A stretch of 9,843 bases of DNA from an uncultured Clostridia bacterium (GTDB taxonomy: Bacteria; Bacillota; Clostridia; Oscillospirales; Acutalibacteraceae), in the NCBI GenBank assembly GCA_937877675.1, contig CALEIS010000091.1:1-9843 (forward strand), written 5' to 3'. Both the position numbers and the translations under genes were made by a program. A model generated the notes under the pieces. It saw nothing but the letters and a program-made list of their open reading frames with translations. It searched no databases and was not told the DNA's origin. Below are positions 1 to 6,605 of the stretch, in pieces. The first letter of the stretch is position 1. Each line of letters begins with the position of its first letter.

Positions 1-36
1 GGGAGCTGGCAAATGCGTAGCATTTGACTGAGGGGG
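1..36. repeat. Short palindromic (REP/MITE-like) repeat, possibly cut by window edge
   Basis: A perfect 7-bp inverted repeat, CAAATGC (10-16) and GCATTTG (20-26), surrounds the 3-base loop GTA. It is flanked by GGGAGCTGG on the left and GACTGAGGGGGG on the right. From memory, gut Clostridia carry many intergenic repeats of the form GGGAGCTG-hairpin-GACTGAGGGG, and this matches that layout. It lies beyond the terminator of the exporter operon, the usual place for such elements. No second copy is visible in this window, so the repeat status rests on resemblance only. Confidence 0.5.
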
Positions 37-99
37 GTAAAATATTAAACATCCCCAACAAACTCCAAATTATCTAACTATTTTACTGCATAGAAAGGA

Positions 100-134
100 A
101 AGAAAAACAGCCTTCCACGTTAGTAAGGCTGTTT
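100..134 (-). terminator. Rho-independent terminator of the ABC exporter operon
   Basis: On the minus strand, 8 bases after the exporter stop codon, a perfect 10-bp stem forms between 134-125 (AAACAGCCTT) and 114-105 (AAGGCTGTTT) with a 10-base loop. The stem runs straight into a T-rich tail (TTTTTCTTTCC). GC-rich core plus U-tract is the classical intrinsic terminator form. Confidence 0.88.
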
Positions 135-141
135 CATTAGC

Positions 142-1944
142 TTATTCTGTTTTATATTTTTCTGCTTGAAGATTAAACATGTAGGCATAAGTGCCGTTTA
201 ATTCCATCAATTCACTATGACTACCACTTTCAATGATTCTACCGTTTTCCATAACATAAATTCTGTCGGCATTAACAGTAGTTGAGAGACGGTGAGAAAT
301 GAAAATAACGGTTTTCTTGTCTGCTGCCTCAATCATAGCCTGATTAAGATTGTATTCAGCCACAGGGTCAAGGTTTGCGCTTGGCTCATCAAGAATAACA
401 TAAGGACAGTCCTTATAGAAAGCACGTGCAATTGCCGTTTTCTGTGCCTCACCACCGGAGAACATAACACCTTCGTCATCAAATTCTCTTAAAAGCTCGG
501 TGTTTATTCCGTTTTTAAGTTCCTTGTTAAATCCGCTGTGTTTAAGTGCATCCCAAACTCTTTCTTCATCAGGGTTTACATCAAGAGCAACATTTTCACC
601 AAGGCTACAAGAGAAAATTTGGAAATCTTGGAAGACCGCTGCAAATCTGTCACGATGTGAGTCGGCAGTTGCATTTTTAATGTTTTCACCATCAATTAAG
701 ATTTCACCTTCAGTTGCATCATAAAGTCTTAACAGCAAGTTGGTAAGTGTGGTTTTTCCTGCACCATTGTAACCAACAAGAGCAATTTTCTCATAAGGTT
801 TAATGGTGAGGTTAATATCTTCAAGTGTGGGTCTATCGTTGTTTGGATAAGTGAATGAAAGATTTTTAATAACGATTTCCTTAGGCTCGGTTTTTTGTGC
901 CTTTTTGCCACCGTTTTTGATTTTAAAGTCTGCACCTAAGAATTCACGATATTTATCAATCATTTTTGCCTGTTCGGAGAAACGAGCCAAAGCCCATATT
1001 GTAAGGAACTGGAATGACATAGCAACTGCATGAGCACCATTGAATGTTGCAACAAAATCACCTGCAGAAAGGTCACCTTTAATAAGTACACAATATCCAA
1101 GATAGAGTGGAAGAATAAACATAAATCCAAGTCCCTGAACACCGACTTTTTGTGTACAGTTGAGAGCAGAAATTTTATCCCAGTATTTCTTTTGGTTATT
1201 GATAACATCATCTGCTGCATCGTTATATCTGTCAATAAGCAGGGGAGAGATGTTATTCATTCTAACTTCCTTTGCATAGTCCTGTAAATAGAATACACGC
1301 TGGAAATAGTCGCTTCGTCTGTGATATTTTGCGTTGTCAATTCGTCTTTCCATCATAAGAGTACCAACCTTTTTACTGATTGGAAGAAAAACACAAATCA
1401 CAACAAGAATAATCGCTAAACACCATGGGTCAATGGTCAATAATACTGATGAAACAGTGATAAGTGAGATAATGTGTCCCACATACATTCTCACAAGTCC
1501 TAAAAGGTTTTGAATATTACCTGATGAGGATTCAATAGTGAGAATAAAATTGTTGTAAAATTCAGGGTTGTCATAGGATTCAAGGTCAAGACTTCTTGCC
1601 TTGTCGTAAAGTTTCTTGTTAAGTCCGTAGTAGAGCTTCTCTCTTTCCATATTCCAGTAGAATTCACGGAAAAGCCATGAAAATACTGTGGAAAGAATCA
1701 AAACAAGACCAATTACAATAACAGCATAAAAAATCCTGTTAAGATTAGTACCTTCTGTTACCACATCGATAATATACTTAACACCGATAACTTTGATAAG
1801 ATTGTTGGGGAGAATCATTAAAAGTCCCCACATAAATTCACCCAATACTAAAAATGGAGAAACGCTGAAAAGCAGTTTGATAAAGAAGAAAATATTGGAT
1901 GGCATTGAGTGTAATGTCTTTTCTTTTTGTTTCTTTTTAAACAT
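142..1944 (-). CDS. ABC exporter half-transporter (fused permease + ATPase), second gene of pair
   Basis: A 600-residue ABC exporter subunit whose substrate cannot be read from sequence. Hydrophobic segments at about 28-50, 71-92, 149-190 and 267-320 form the membrane domain, which carries the motif YDNPEFY near 124-130. The nucleotide-binding domain follows: Walker A GYNGAGKTT (391-399, Lys397), Q-loop Gln439, signature FSGGE (495-499), Walker B with catalytic Glu520, and switch His551. All ATPase residues are present. An in-frame ATG at 2013 lies inside the upstream gene and has no ribosome binding site. The ATG at 1944 has GAGGTGG six bases upstream and overlaps the upstream stop by 8 bp, so translation is probably coupled. 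It most likely forms a heterodimer with the upstream gene product. Peptide, lipid or drug export are all possible. Confidence 0.93.
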   Translation of the reverse strand: MFKKKQKEKTLHSMPSNIFFFIKLLFSVSPFLVLGEFMWGLLMILPNNLIKVIGVKYIIDVVTEGTNLNRIFYAVIVIGLVLILSTVFSWLFREFYWNMEREKLYYGLNKKLYDKARSLDLESYDNPEFYNNFILTIESSSGNIQNLLGLVRMYVGHIISLITVSSVLLTIDPWCLAIILVVICVFLPISKKVGTLMMERRIDNAKYHRRSDYFQRVFYLQDYAKEVRMNNISPLLIDRYNDAADDVINNQKKYWDKISALNCTQKVGVQGLGFMFILPLYLGYCVLIKGDLSAGDFVATFNGAHAVAMSFQFLTIWALARFSEQAKMIDKYREFLGADFKIKNGGKKAQKTEPKEIVIKNLSFTYPNNDRPTLEDINLTIKPYEKIALVGYNGAGKTTLTNLLLRLYDATEGEILIDGENIKNATADSHRDRFAAVFQDFQIFSCSLGENVALDVNPDEERVWDALKHSGFNKELKNGINTELLREFDDEGVMFSGGEAQKTAIARAFYKDCPYVILDEPSANLDPVAEYNLNQAMIEAADKKTVIFISHRLSTTVNADRIYVMENGRIIESGSHSELMELNGTYAYMFNLQAEKYKTE

Positions 1945-3763
1945 TCTCTGCCACCTCACTTTCACCCTTATAACTTGATGCCTGTAAGGTAAACATTTTG
2001 TTATATTCACCATTCTGTGCCATCAATTCCTGATGACTACCACTTTCAAGGATTGTCCCGTTGCCGATAACAATAATTCTGTCAGAAAGAACAGCACTTG
2101 AAAGTCGGTGTGAAATGTAAATAACCGTTTTGTCCTTTGTAACATCTATTAAGTTTTCATACATCTTATATTCTGCAATAGGGTCAAGAGCAGAGCTTGG
2201 CTCGTCAAGAATTGCAATTTGGAAATCTCGTGCAAAAAGTCTTGCAGCAGAAACCTTTTGATTTTCGCCACCGGAAAGACCTGCACCATCAATTTCAAAT
2301 TCACGGGTCAGCACTGTATCAGCACCCTTTGGCAGACTTTCCACTTTTTTCCATACTCCACTACGACGAAGTGCTTCTTCTGCAATCTTCTTTTCGTCTT
2401 CTGTGCATTCGTGACACATAATGTTTTCGTTAACAGAAACCGCAAAGTTTTTGTAGTCTTGGAAAACTGTTGCATAAGCATTACGAAGTGAATTCACATT
2501 ATATTCTTTAACATTGATTCCGTTGTAAAGAATTTCACCTTCGTCGGGGTCATAGAATCTTAAAAGCAATTTAACAAGTGTGGATTTACCTGCACCGTTA
2601 ACACCGACTACGGCAATAGTTTCACCTTTTGTAATCTTAAATGAAATGTTTTTAAGAATTGTTCTGTTTGTGTCAGGATAGCCGAATGTAACATTTTTAA
2701 ATTCAAGACTTTCGAATTCTCCTGCATCCTTACCACCATCAGTAATCTTAGGCTCATAGTCAAAGAAATCTTTTAAATTCTGGAAGAAAAGAGCCATCTG
2801 TGTCATTTCATCAAATGCCTCAGCAATACTGAGTGTTGAATCACGTACAGAGTTGATTGATGAAAGTACAACAGAGAAATTGGAAATTGAGAGTGATTTT
2901 GTAAAAATGAACTGATATCCCGCAAAAGCATAAGTGCCGATAATCGGAATAAAATCACTTAAAAGTGAGCTTAACATACTGTACATGAAAAGCTTGACAC
3001 CATATTTTTTAAGGATAACAACATTGGCATCAATGGCAGCCTTAAATCTTTTAATAAGAACAGCAAAAATATTGGATGTTCTCATATCCTTTGAGAATTC
3101 TTTTAGAAACATTGTTCTCTGAATATATGCCTTAATACGGTTGTTTGTTGTCATTTCAAGGTCACGTTTATAAACTGCCTTGCTTTTGAAAATTTCCACA
3201 ACAAAAACAAGAGTAACAGGTAAAAGGAATAATAAATACATTGGGCTAATAACTGTAACTGTTGCGATAACACAGATAAGAGCAATAATGCCACCTACAA
3301 CCGCAGCAACATCCCAACAAATAAGGTCATAATAACTTGATGAAAGCACAAGAGTTGCTCGTTGGTATTTATCGTAAAATTCGGGGTTTTCATAACAACT
3401 TACATCAAGGCTTGTTGCCTTTTCAAATATTTTATTATTGACTCTCTTCAACACGACCTTTGAAGAAATAAGTCTTGTTCTCTCAGCATAAGCAGAAATC
3501 ACATTGACAGTTAAATATGTTGCGAAGAAAAGCAGAAGATATTTAAAATAAGTCTTAAAATCTGCGTTACCATCAATAATGCTTAGAAGAACCTTCAAAA
3601 ATAAAATGTTCTGGACATACATTGATAAAACTTTGTTAGATATTTCTGTGACAAAATAGCCTATTAAAAGTTTTTTGTCTGCTTCCCATACCAACTTAAT
3701 AGCATACATAACGTTTTTAAACACGGGAACTTTAACAGGCTCATGAAGTTTAATCCATCTCAT
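1937..3763 (-). CDS. ABC exporter half-transporter (fused permease + ATPase), first gene of pair
   Basis: A 608-residue partner of the downstream ABC subunit. Membrane segments are visible around 32-50, 74-92, 152-190 and 264-286, with the motif YENPEFY at 124-130 matching its partner. ATPase motifs: Walker A GVNGAGKST (387-395, Lys393), Q-loop Gln435, signature LSGGE (496-500), Walker B Glu521 and switch His552. Both subunits keep the catalytic Glu and intact signature, so neither ATP site looks degenerate, unlike many heterodimeric exporters. The ATG at 3763 is preferred because AGTGAG lies 8 bases upstream; a TTG at 3769 is the alternative and adds two residues. A near-consensus promoter lies about 60-90 bp upstream and the sigma factor gene diverges on the other side. 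The substrate is unknown. Confidence 0.93.
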   Translation of the reverse strand: MRWIKLHEPVKVPVFKNVMYAIKLVWEADKKLLIGYFVTEISNKVLSMYVQNILFLKVLLSIIDGNADFKTYFKYLLLFFATYLTVNVISAYAERTRLISSKVVLKRVNNKIFEKATSLDVSCYENPEFYDKYQRATLVLSSSYYDLICWDVAAVVGGIIALICVIATVTVISPMYLLFLLPVTLVFVVEIFKSKAVYKRDLEMTTNNRIKAYIQRTMFLKEFSKDMRTSNIFAVLIKRFKAAIDANVVILKKYGVKLFMYSMLSSLLSDFIPIIGTYAFAGYQFIFTKSLSISNFSVVLSSINSVRDSTLSIAEAFDEMTQMALFFQNLKDFFDYEPKITDGGKDAGEFESLEFKNVTFGYPDTNRTILKNISFKITKGETIAVVGVNGAGKSTLVKLLLRFYDPDEGEILYNGINVKEYNVNSLRNAYATVFQDYKNFAVSVNENIMCHECTEDEKKIAEEALRRSGVWKKVESLPKGADTVLTREFEIDGAGLSGGENQKVSAARLFARDFQIAILDEPSSALDPIAEYKMYENLIDVTKDKTVIYISHRLSSAVLSDRIIVIGNGTILESGSHQELMAQNGEYNKMFTLQASSYKGESEVAENV

Positions 3764-3822
3764 TTTCAATTCTCACTTTCTATGATAAATATTGATAAAA
3801 GATGTTGTTTAATTAGGTATAA

Positions 3823-3852
3823 ATTATAATACGAGAAAAAAATAAATGTCAA
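3823..3852 (-). promoter_or_regulatory. Promoter of the ABC exporter operon
   Basis: On the minus strand a perfect TTGACA (3852-3847) and a perfect TATAAT (3828-3823) are separated by 18 bases. This is a strong housekeeping-sigma promoter with transcription expected to start near 3816, giving a leader of about 50 nt before the ATG at 3763. No hairpin or other leader element was recognised. It lies back to back with the sigma-factor gene. Confidence 0.75.
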
Positions 3853-3883
3853 GGAAATCTGTGGGTTTTTTTTAGTTTTGCTG

Positions 3884-3889
3884 TATAAT
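3884..3889 (+). promoter_or_regulatory. Candidate -10 box for the sigma factor operon
   Basis: TATAAT lies 34 bases before the GTG start of the sigma gene. The sequence 16-18 bases upstream (around GTGGGT) is a poor housekeeping -35. A run of eight T lies between. GGAAAT at 3854-3859 resembles the purine-rich -35 of some ECF promoters, but the spacing is long. Autoregulation by the encoded sigma factor is possible but unproven. Confidence 0.4.
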
Positions 3890-3922
3890 ATAGTGAAAGG
3901 AAAAAATGAAGGAGGCGAGAGC

Positions 3923-4465
3923 GTGAAAGAGGATGAAATCATCAGACAATTAAAAGAAAGAAAACAACAAGGCATTGAAGACTTGTTGCTTTACTATGGC
4001 CCATTAATGCGATACATAATTTATCCTATTGTAACCAATACAGAGGATGTAGAGGAATGTCTTAATGAAGTGGCAATGCGTGTGTGGGAGAAGATAGAGT
4101 TGTATGATGCACAGCGTGGGAACTGGAATTCGTGGTTGACCGCTCTCACAAGAAATGTTGCATTAAATAAGGCGAAATCCGTACAAAAATATAATCTGAA
4201 TGATGAACTGACAGAAACACTTTCATCAACTGAACCAAGTCCGGAAGATGATGTGTTACAAAAAGAGATAAAAGAGGCATTATTATCAGCATTGAATGGG
4301 TTATCTAAAAAAGACAGAATAATTTTTTATCGAAAATATTATTATATGCAGTCAACAATGCAAATCGCATCCGAATTAGGAATAAGCAACCGAGCGGTTG
4401 AGGGAAAACTTTACAGAATAAAAAAGAAGTTAAGAAAAATATTGGGAGGCGAAGAAAATGAATAA
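3923..4465 (+). CDS. ECF-type RNA polymerase sigma factor
   Basis: A 180-residue sigma-70 family protein of ECF size with only regions 2 and 4. Region 2 spans about 20-88 (LLLYYGPLMRYIIYPIV, then EDVEECLNEVAMRVW and WLTALTRNVALNKAK, for core binding and -10 recognition). Region 4 spans about 116-172, with a helix-turn-helix near 145-165 (MQIASELGISNRAVEGKLYR) for -35 recognition. The frame is open further upstream, but the upstream TTG at 3878 precedes the TATAAT box. The GTG at 3923 has GGAGG (3911-3915) 7 bases before it and is chosen as the start. The stop overlaps the next gene by 8 bp, so the two are translationally coupled. By context it may control the divergent ABC exporter, itself, or the minus-strand RNA at 6000-6417. 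Confidence 0.9.
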   Translation: MKEDEIIRQLKERKQQGIEDLLLYYGPLMRYIIYPIVTNTEDVEECLNEVAMRVWEKIELYDAQRGNWNSWLTALTRNVALNKAKSVQKYNLNDELTETLSSTEPSPEDDVLQKEIKEALLSALNGLSKKDRIIFYRKYYYMQSTMQIASELGISNRAVEGKLYRIKKKLRKILGGEENE

Positions 4466-5915
4466 TAAGAAATCAAATAATTTTAATGATGAATGTTATG
4501 AATGTATATTTATTGACAACCCCGACCTTCCTGTTGAAAGCGTTGTAAAGAATGTGACACCTTGGACTGAGGCAATAAAAAAAGTTTTTGTTGGAATGAT
4601 TTTTCGAAATATCAGGTTGGAATTTCTTTTGCTTGACGAAATCTTGCCCTCAATAGGTGCGATTTTAGTAGTAATGGGATTGTCAAGTCTTAAAAAAGAA
4701 AACAAATGGTTCAGAGCTTGCTACACATTTTCTTTGATAGAAACAACTTGTCATATAGTTTCTTTAGGTGTTAAAGCAACAATTTATAATAATACAATTA
4801 CGGAAAGTGCACCATGGGTATTTTTCTTGGCTTTGGCCGTTACAGTATCATTTGCATCGCTTTTCTGTTTGTGGAAAGCTATTTGTCAGGTGCAGGTGAA
4901 AGCAGGAGTGCAACCTCATTGCAAATCGCTAATTGTGCTTATGTTTTGGTCAGCCATAATAGTGTTTTTGTCTTTCTTTAGAACAGTATCTTGGTTAACA
5001 GGTGTGGTTCTTTTAGTTTCATATGTTGTGATTATTGTTTGTTTTGTCAAAACAACTAAAGAGATTGGTGTGGCAGGATATGTTATTACACCAGTATCAT
5101 ATAACAGGAGAAACGCTTTGTTGCCGGTGTTATTATCTTGCTTTATGATTGCAATTCCTGTGGGTACATATAGCATGTATGGTCAATATGATATGGAGTG
5201 GACTGAAGTTGCAGAAACAAGCAATTCAAGTGAAGTAACGGACACCAAGGAAAAACTTTTAAAATTAGGCTTTCCACAAGAGGTTTTAAATGATTTGAGT
5301 GACGATGATATATTAGTGTGCAAAGATGCAGTATATGTAGTTACTGAAACACAGGAAAGCCCCCATGAGGGATTGTTCAATTCCAATGATGCAAAATTGT
5401 TACTTTCAAATGTTGCAATTAAGCTATCTAATGGTAATTGGGAGATTTTTCAACATTTTCGTTGGGAAGGTAATCGTGTATTTTACGGAACAGAACTTAT
5501 GAGTTTGTGGCCGGCATATTATAAAGATTATTCAGCGAGAAACAGTGAGTTCAGAGGCGCTTTGCTGTGTGAAATGAACGAAAAATCTTTTGAGGCAGAT
5601 TATGTTACTCTGACAGAAGAAACTTTTGTTTCAAATTCTATTTTCTTTGGAAGACAAGAGGAAACCAGAATTTTTGGGGAGTTTTCTCTTCCGAGAAATA
5701 GTAAAAATTGCAGGGGATATATCGCTTACGGTGTTGATGTTTATAATACCGGCAGGATATTTAATATTGTGACAGATTATCGTTATCCTAATTACCCTTG
5801 CTTTCCAGTTTTAACGGCAAAGGAATATGGAAAAACTGGTGCTTGGGAATCTAAACCACCGTTTAATCTTAGACAAGAACAATTGATTGTGCATTGGGAA
5901 GAAATACAGAAATAA
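4458..5915 (+). CDS. Polytopic membrane protein, probable ECF sigma partner/anti-sigma factor
   Basis: A 485-residue protein. Residues 1-40 are soluble, with DNPDLPVESVV and NVTPWTEAI. Hydrophobic segments follow at about 43-58, 60-77, 85-108, 119-142, 157-174, 176-198 and 219-239. The C-terminal 245 residues are hydrophilic. If the first two hydrophobic stretches are separate helices, there are seven. Positive loops (KKENK at 79-83, the 140-156 loop, the 199-218 loop) would then face the cytoplasm and the C-terminal domain would lie outside. From memory, proteins with this N-terminal layout commonly follow ECF sigma genes in Clostridia, but I know no established name and no classical zinc anti-sigma motif is visible. 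SD GGGAGG (4444-4449) lies 8 bases before the ATG, which overlaps the sigma stop. Role as signal sensor or sigma restraint is inferred. Confidence 0.8.
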   Translation: MNNKKSNNFNDECYECIFIDNPDLPVESVVKNVTPWTEAIKKVFVGMIFRNIRLEFLLLDEILPSIGAILVVMGLSSLKKENKWFRACYTFSLIETTCHIVSLGVKATIYNNTITESAPWVFFLALAVTVSFASLFCLWKAICQVQVKAGVQPHCKSLIVLMFWSAIIVFLSFFRTVSWLTGVVLLVSYVVIIVCFVKTTKEIGVAGYVITPVSYNRRNALLPVLLSCFMIAIPVGTYSMYGQYDMEWTEVAETSNSSEVTDTKEKLLKLGFPQEVLNDLSDDDILVCKDAVYVVTETQESPHEGLFNSNDAKLLLSNVAIKLSNGNWEIFQHFRWEGNRVFYGTELMSLWPAYYKDYSARNSEFRGALLCEMNEKSFEADYVTLTEETFVSNSIFFGRQEETRIFGEFSLPRNSKNCRGYIAYGVDVYNTGRIFNIVTDYRYPNYPCFPVLTAKEYGKTGAWESKPPFNLRQEQLIVHWEEIQK

Positions 5916-5921
5916 AGATAT

Positions 5922-5953
5922 AGGGGACAGGGATAAAAACCTGTTCCTTTTTT
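5922..5953 (+). terminator. Rho-independent terminator of the sigma factor operon
   Basis: AGGGGACAGG (5922-5931) pairs with CCTGTTCCTT (5940-5949) over 10 bp including two G-U pairs, with an 8-base A-rich loop. A run of six T (5948-5953) follows. It begins 7 bases after the membrane protein stop codon. Confidence 0.82.
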
Positions 5954-5957
5954 GAGC

Positions 5958-5981
5958 AAAAAAAACGCCCACTATGGGACG
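5958..5981 (-). terminator. Second (backup) minus-strand terminator
   Basis: On the minus strand CGTCCCA (5981-5975) pairs with TGGGCG (5971-5966) around the 3-base loop TAG, with one bulged T. An uninterrupted run of eight T (5965-5958) follows directly. It lies about 20 bases beyond the first minus-strand terminator and could catch read-through before it enters the sigma operon antisense. Confidence 0.65.
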
Positions 5982-5997
5982 GTAATAAACACATTAT

Positions 5998-6060
5998 AAA
6001 AAAGAAATAACCCTCGGAGTCGATGTTTCTTTACACACCTTTCACTGACTCGGAGGGTTA
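5998..6060 (-). terminator. Terminator hairpin of the candidate noncoding RNA
   Basis: On the minus strand TAACCCTCCGAGTC (6060-6047) and GACTCCGAGGGTTA (6021-6008) form a 14-bp stem with one mismatch. The loop is 25 bases, unusually large for a terminator. The tail reads TTTCTTTTTT. The same stem has only an A/T-mixed tail on the plus strand, so termination is expected for minus-strand transcripts. Confidence 0.7.
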
Positions 6061-6417
6061 CTTCTGTTCACTCTTGATATCTAACATCTTTTTATTTACC
6101 TCTCATTCTACAGATTTTTCTTTGTCTTCCCAAACTTTGATTTTCAACTCCACTACACTCTCTACAGTCATCAATATTCTCGAAAAGCGAGACCCTTTAA
6201 TGCATCAGAACCTAATTTTCAATTTTTGGAAGACCTTCGATTGGTTCTTCGTTAAAAAACAATTTTTAGTTTACAAGCATTTATCTATATAAATTTTTTA
6301 AATCATTTTCGTCTGTGCTGCTTGTTACACTTAATTACTTCTTTAAAACTAAACTCTGTTTTTTTAAAAGAACCTTTGTGATTTACCTGTACATTGGAAT
6401 CACCGTTTCCTTTCTGT
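6000..6417 (-). ncRNA. Candidate free-standing structured noncoding RNA, about 415 nt, class unknown
   Basis: The unit has a promoter (6424-6452) and a terminator (6060-5998) but no convincing reading frame: ATG codons in it are followed within a few codons by stops. Paired segments are seen directly: GTGATT (6403-6398) with AATCAC (6383-6378); GGTTCTT (6374-6368) with AAGAACC (6249-6243); TTAAAAAAACA (6367-6357) with TGTTTTTTAA (6261-6252, one bulge); TTTAGTTT (6353-6346) with AAACTAAA (6272-6265); ACAAGC (6325-6320) with GCTTGT (6278-6273); GTCTTCC (6234-6228) with GGAAGAC (6130-6124); TCTCG (6192-6188) with CGAGA (6182-6178). These pairs nest without conflict, so one folded molecule is possible. 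Motifs of RNase P, tmRNA, SRP RNA and 6S RNA were looked for and not found. No gene follows on this strand, so a cis riboswitch is unlikely. Ends are estimates. Confidence 0.5.
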
Positions 6418-6438
6418 GTCTATAATATAACACAGAAA
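6411..6438. promoter_or_regulatory. Inverted repeat (possible operator) over the ncRNA promoter -10 box
   Basis: TTTCTGTGT (6411-6419) and ACACAGAAA (6430-6438) form a perfect 9-bp inverted repeat with a 10-base AT spacer holding the minus-strand -10 box (6424-6429). A dimeric repressor bound here would occlude RNA polymerase. A separate 10-bp palindrome, TTTGTACAAA (6461-6470), lies just upstream of the -35 box and could be a second site. No regulator is identified. Confidence 0.5.
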
Positions 6439-6452
6439 AAAGTCTTTTTCAA
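6424..6452 (-). promoter_or_regulatory. Minus-strand promoter of the candidate noncoding RNA
   Basis: On the minus strand TTGAAA (6452-6447) and TATATT (6429-6424) are 17 bases apart, each one base off the housekeeping consensus. Transcription would start near 6417. The only downstream sequence before the terminators is noncoding. Confidence 0.62.
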
Positions 6453-6538
6453 TATGTAATTTTGTACAAAGTTGATACTTTTCTTTTATTTAATACGGAG
6501 ATTTTGTATATTATGCCAATGAAACTTTTGAAATTCTA

Positions 6539-6567
6539 TTGACTTTTCATAAAAAATTTGATATCCT
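6539..6567 (+). promoter_or_regulatory. Plus-strand promoter-like sequence facing a terminator
   Basis: TTGACT (6539-6544) and TATCCT (6562-6567) are separated by exactly 17 bases. A start near 6574 would be followed within about 5 bases by the hairpin at 6577-6594, so any transcript would be only ~30 nt. It may be a chance match in AT-rich DNA. Confidence 0.35.
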
Positions 6568-6576
6568 AATTATGTT

Positions 6577-6604
6577 GGGCGTTTAAAAACGCCCTTATTT
6601 TTTT
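6577..6604 (+). terminator. Hairpin with T-tract, oriented for the plus strand
   Basis: GGGCGTTT (6577-6584) and AAACGCCC (6587-6594) form a perfect 8-bp stem followed on the plus strand by TTATTTTTTT. On the minus strand the hairpin begins 12 bases after the GH43 stop codon, but its tail there (AACATAATT) has no T-run. It should therefore stop antisense transcription into the GH43 gene better than it stops the operon itself. Confidence 0.65.
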
Positions 6605-6605
6605 A

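Noticed and set aside
729..935. Open frames inside the ABC, GH43, MATE and antiporter genes on other frames and strands (this one is an example)
   Set aside because: They overlap genes with clear family motifs, have no ribosome binding sites and encode no recognisable domains.
1945..2013. Upstream extension of the second ABC gene to the ATG at 2013
   Set aside because: It would run 77 bases into the first ABC gene and has no ribosome binding site, whereas the ATG at 1944 has GAGGTGG at good spacing and its product begins like other family members.
3878..3922. TTG at 3878 as the start of the sigma factor
   Set aside because: The extension contains the TATAAT box and has no ribosome binding site; GTG 3923 follows GGAGG at 7 bases.
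6106..6172. Short minus-strand frame beginning ATG ACT GTA GAG (about 22 codons, ending TGA)
   Set aside because: No ribosome binding site precedes it, it is very short, and it is contained within the GTCTTCC/GGAAGAC helix region of the candidate RNA.
6023..6292. Open frame of 89 codons on the plus strand in the long intergenic region
   Set aside because: It starts inside the loop-stem of a terminator hairpin, has only a GGAG placed too close to the start, shows no recognisable domain, and lies antisense to the better-supported noncoding RNA unit.
6000..6420. Assignment of the candidate RNA to RNase P, tmRNA, SRP RNA, 6S RNA or a T-box leader
   Set aside because: The hallmark sequences (for example GAGGAAAGTCC of RNase P, the tRNA-like CCA end of tmRNA, GGAAGCAGCC-type SRP loop) are absent, and no downstream gene exists on the strand for a leader to control.
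6577..6594. Hairpin as the terminator of the minus-strand MATE-GH43 operon
   Set aside because: The T-run is on the plus-strand side only; the minus-strand tail is AACATAATT, so intrinsic termination in that direction is poorly supported.
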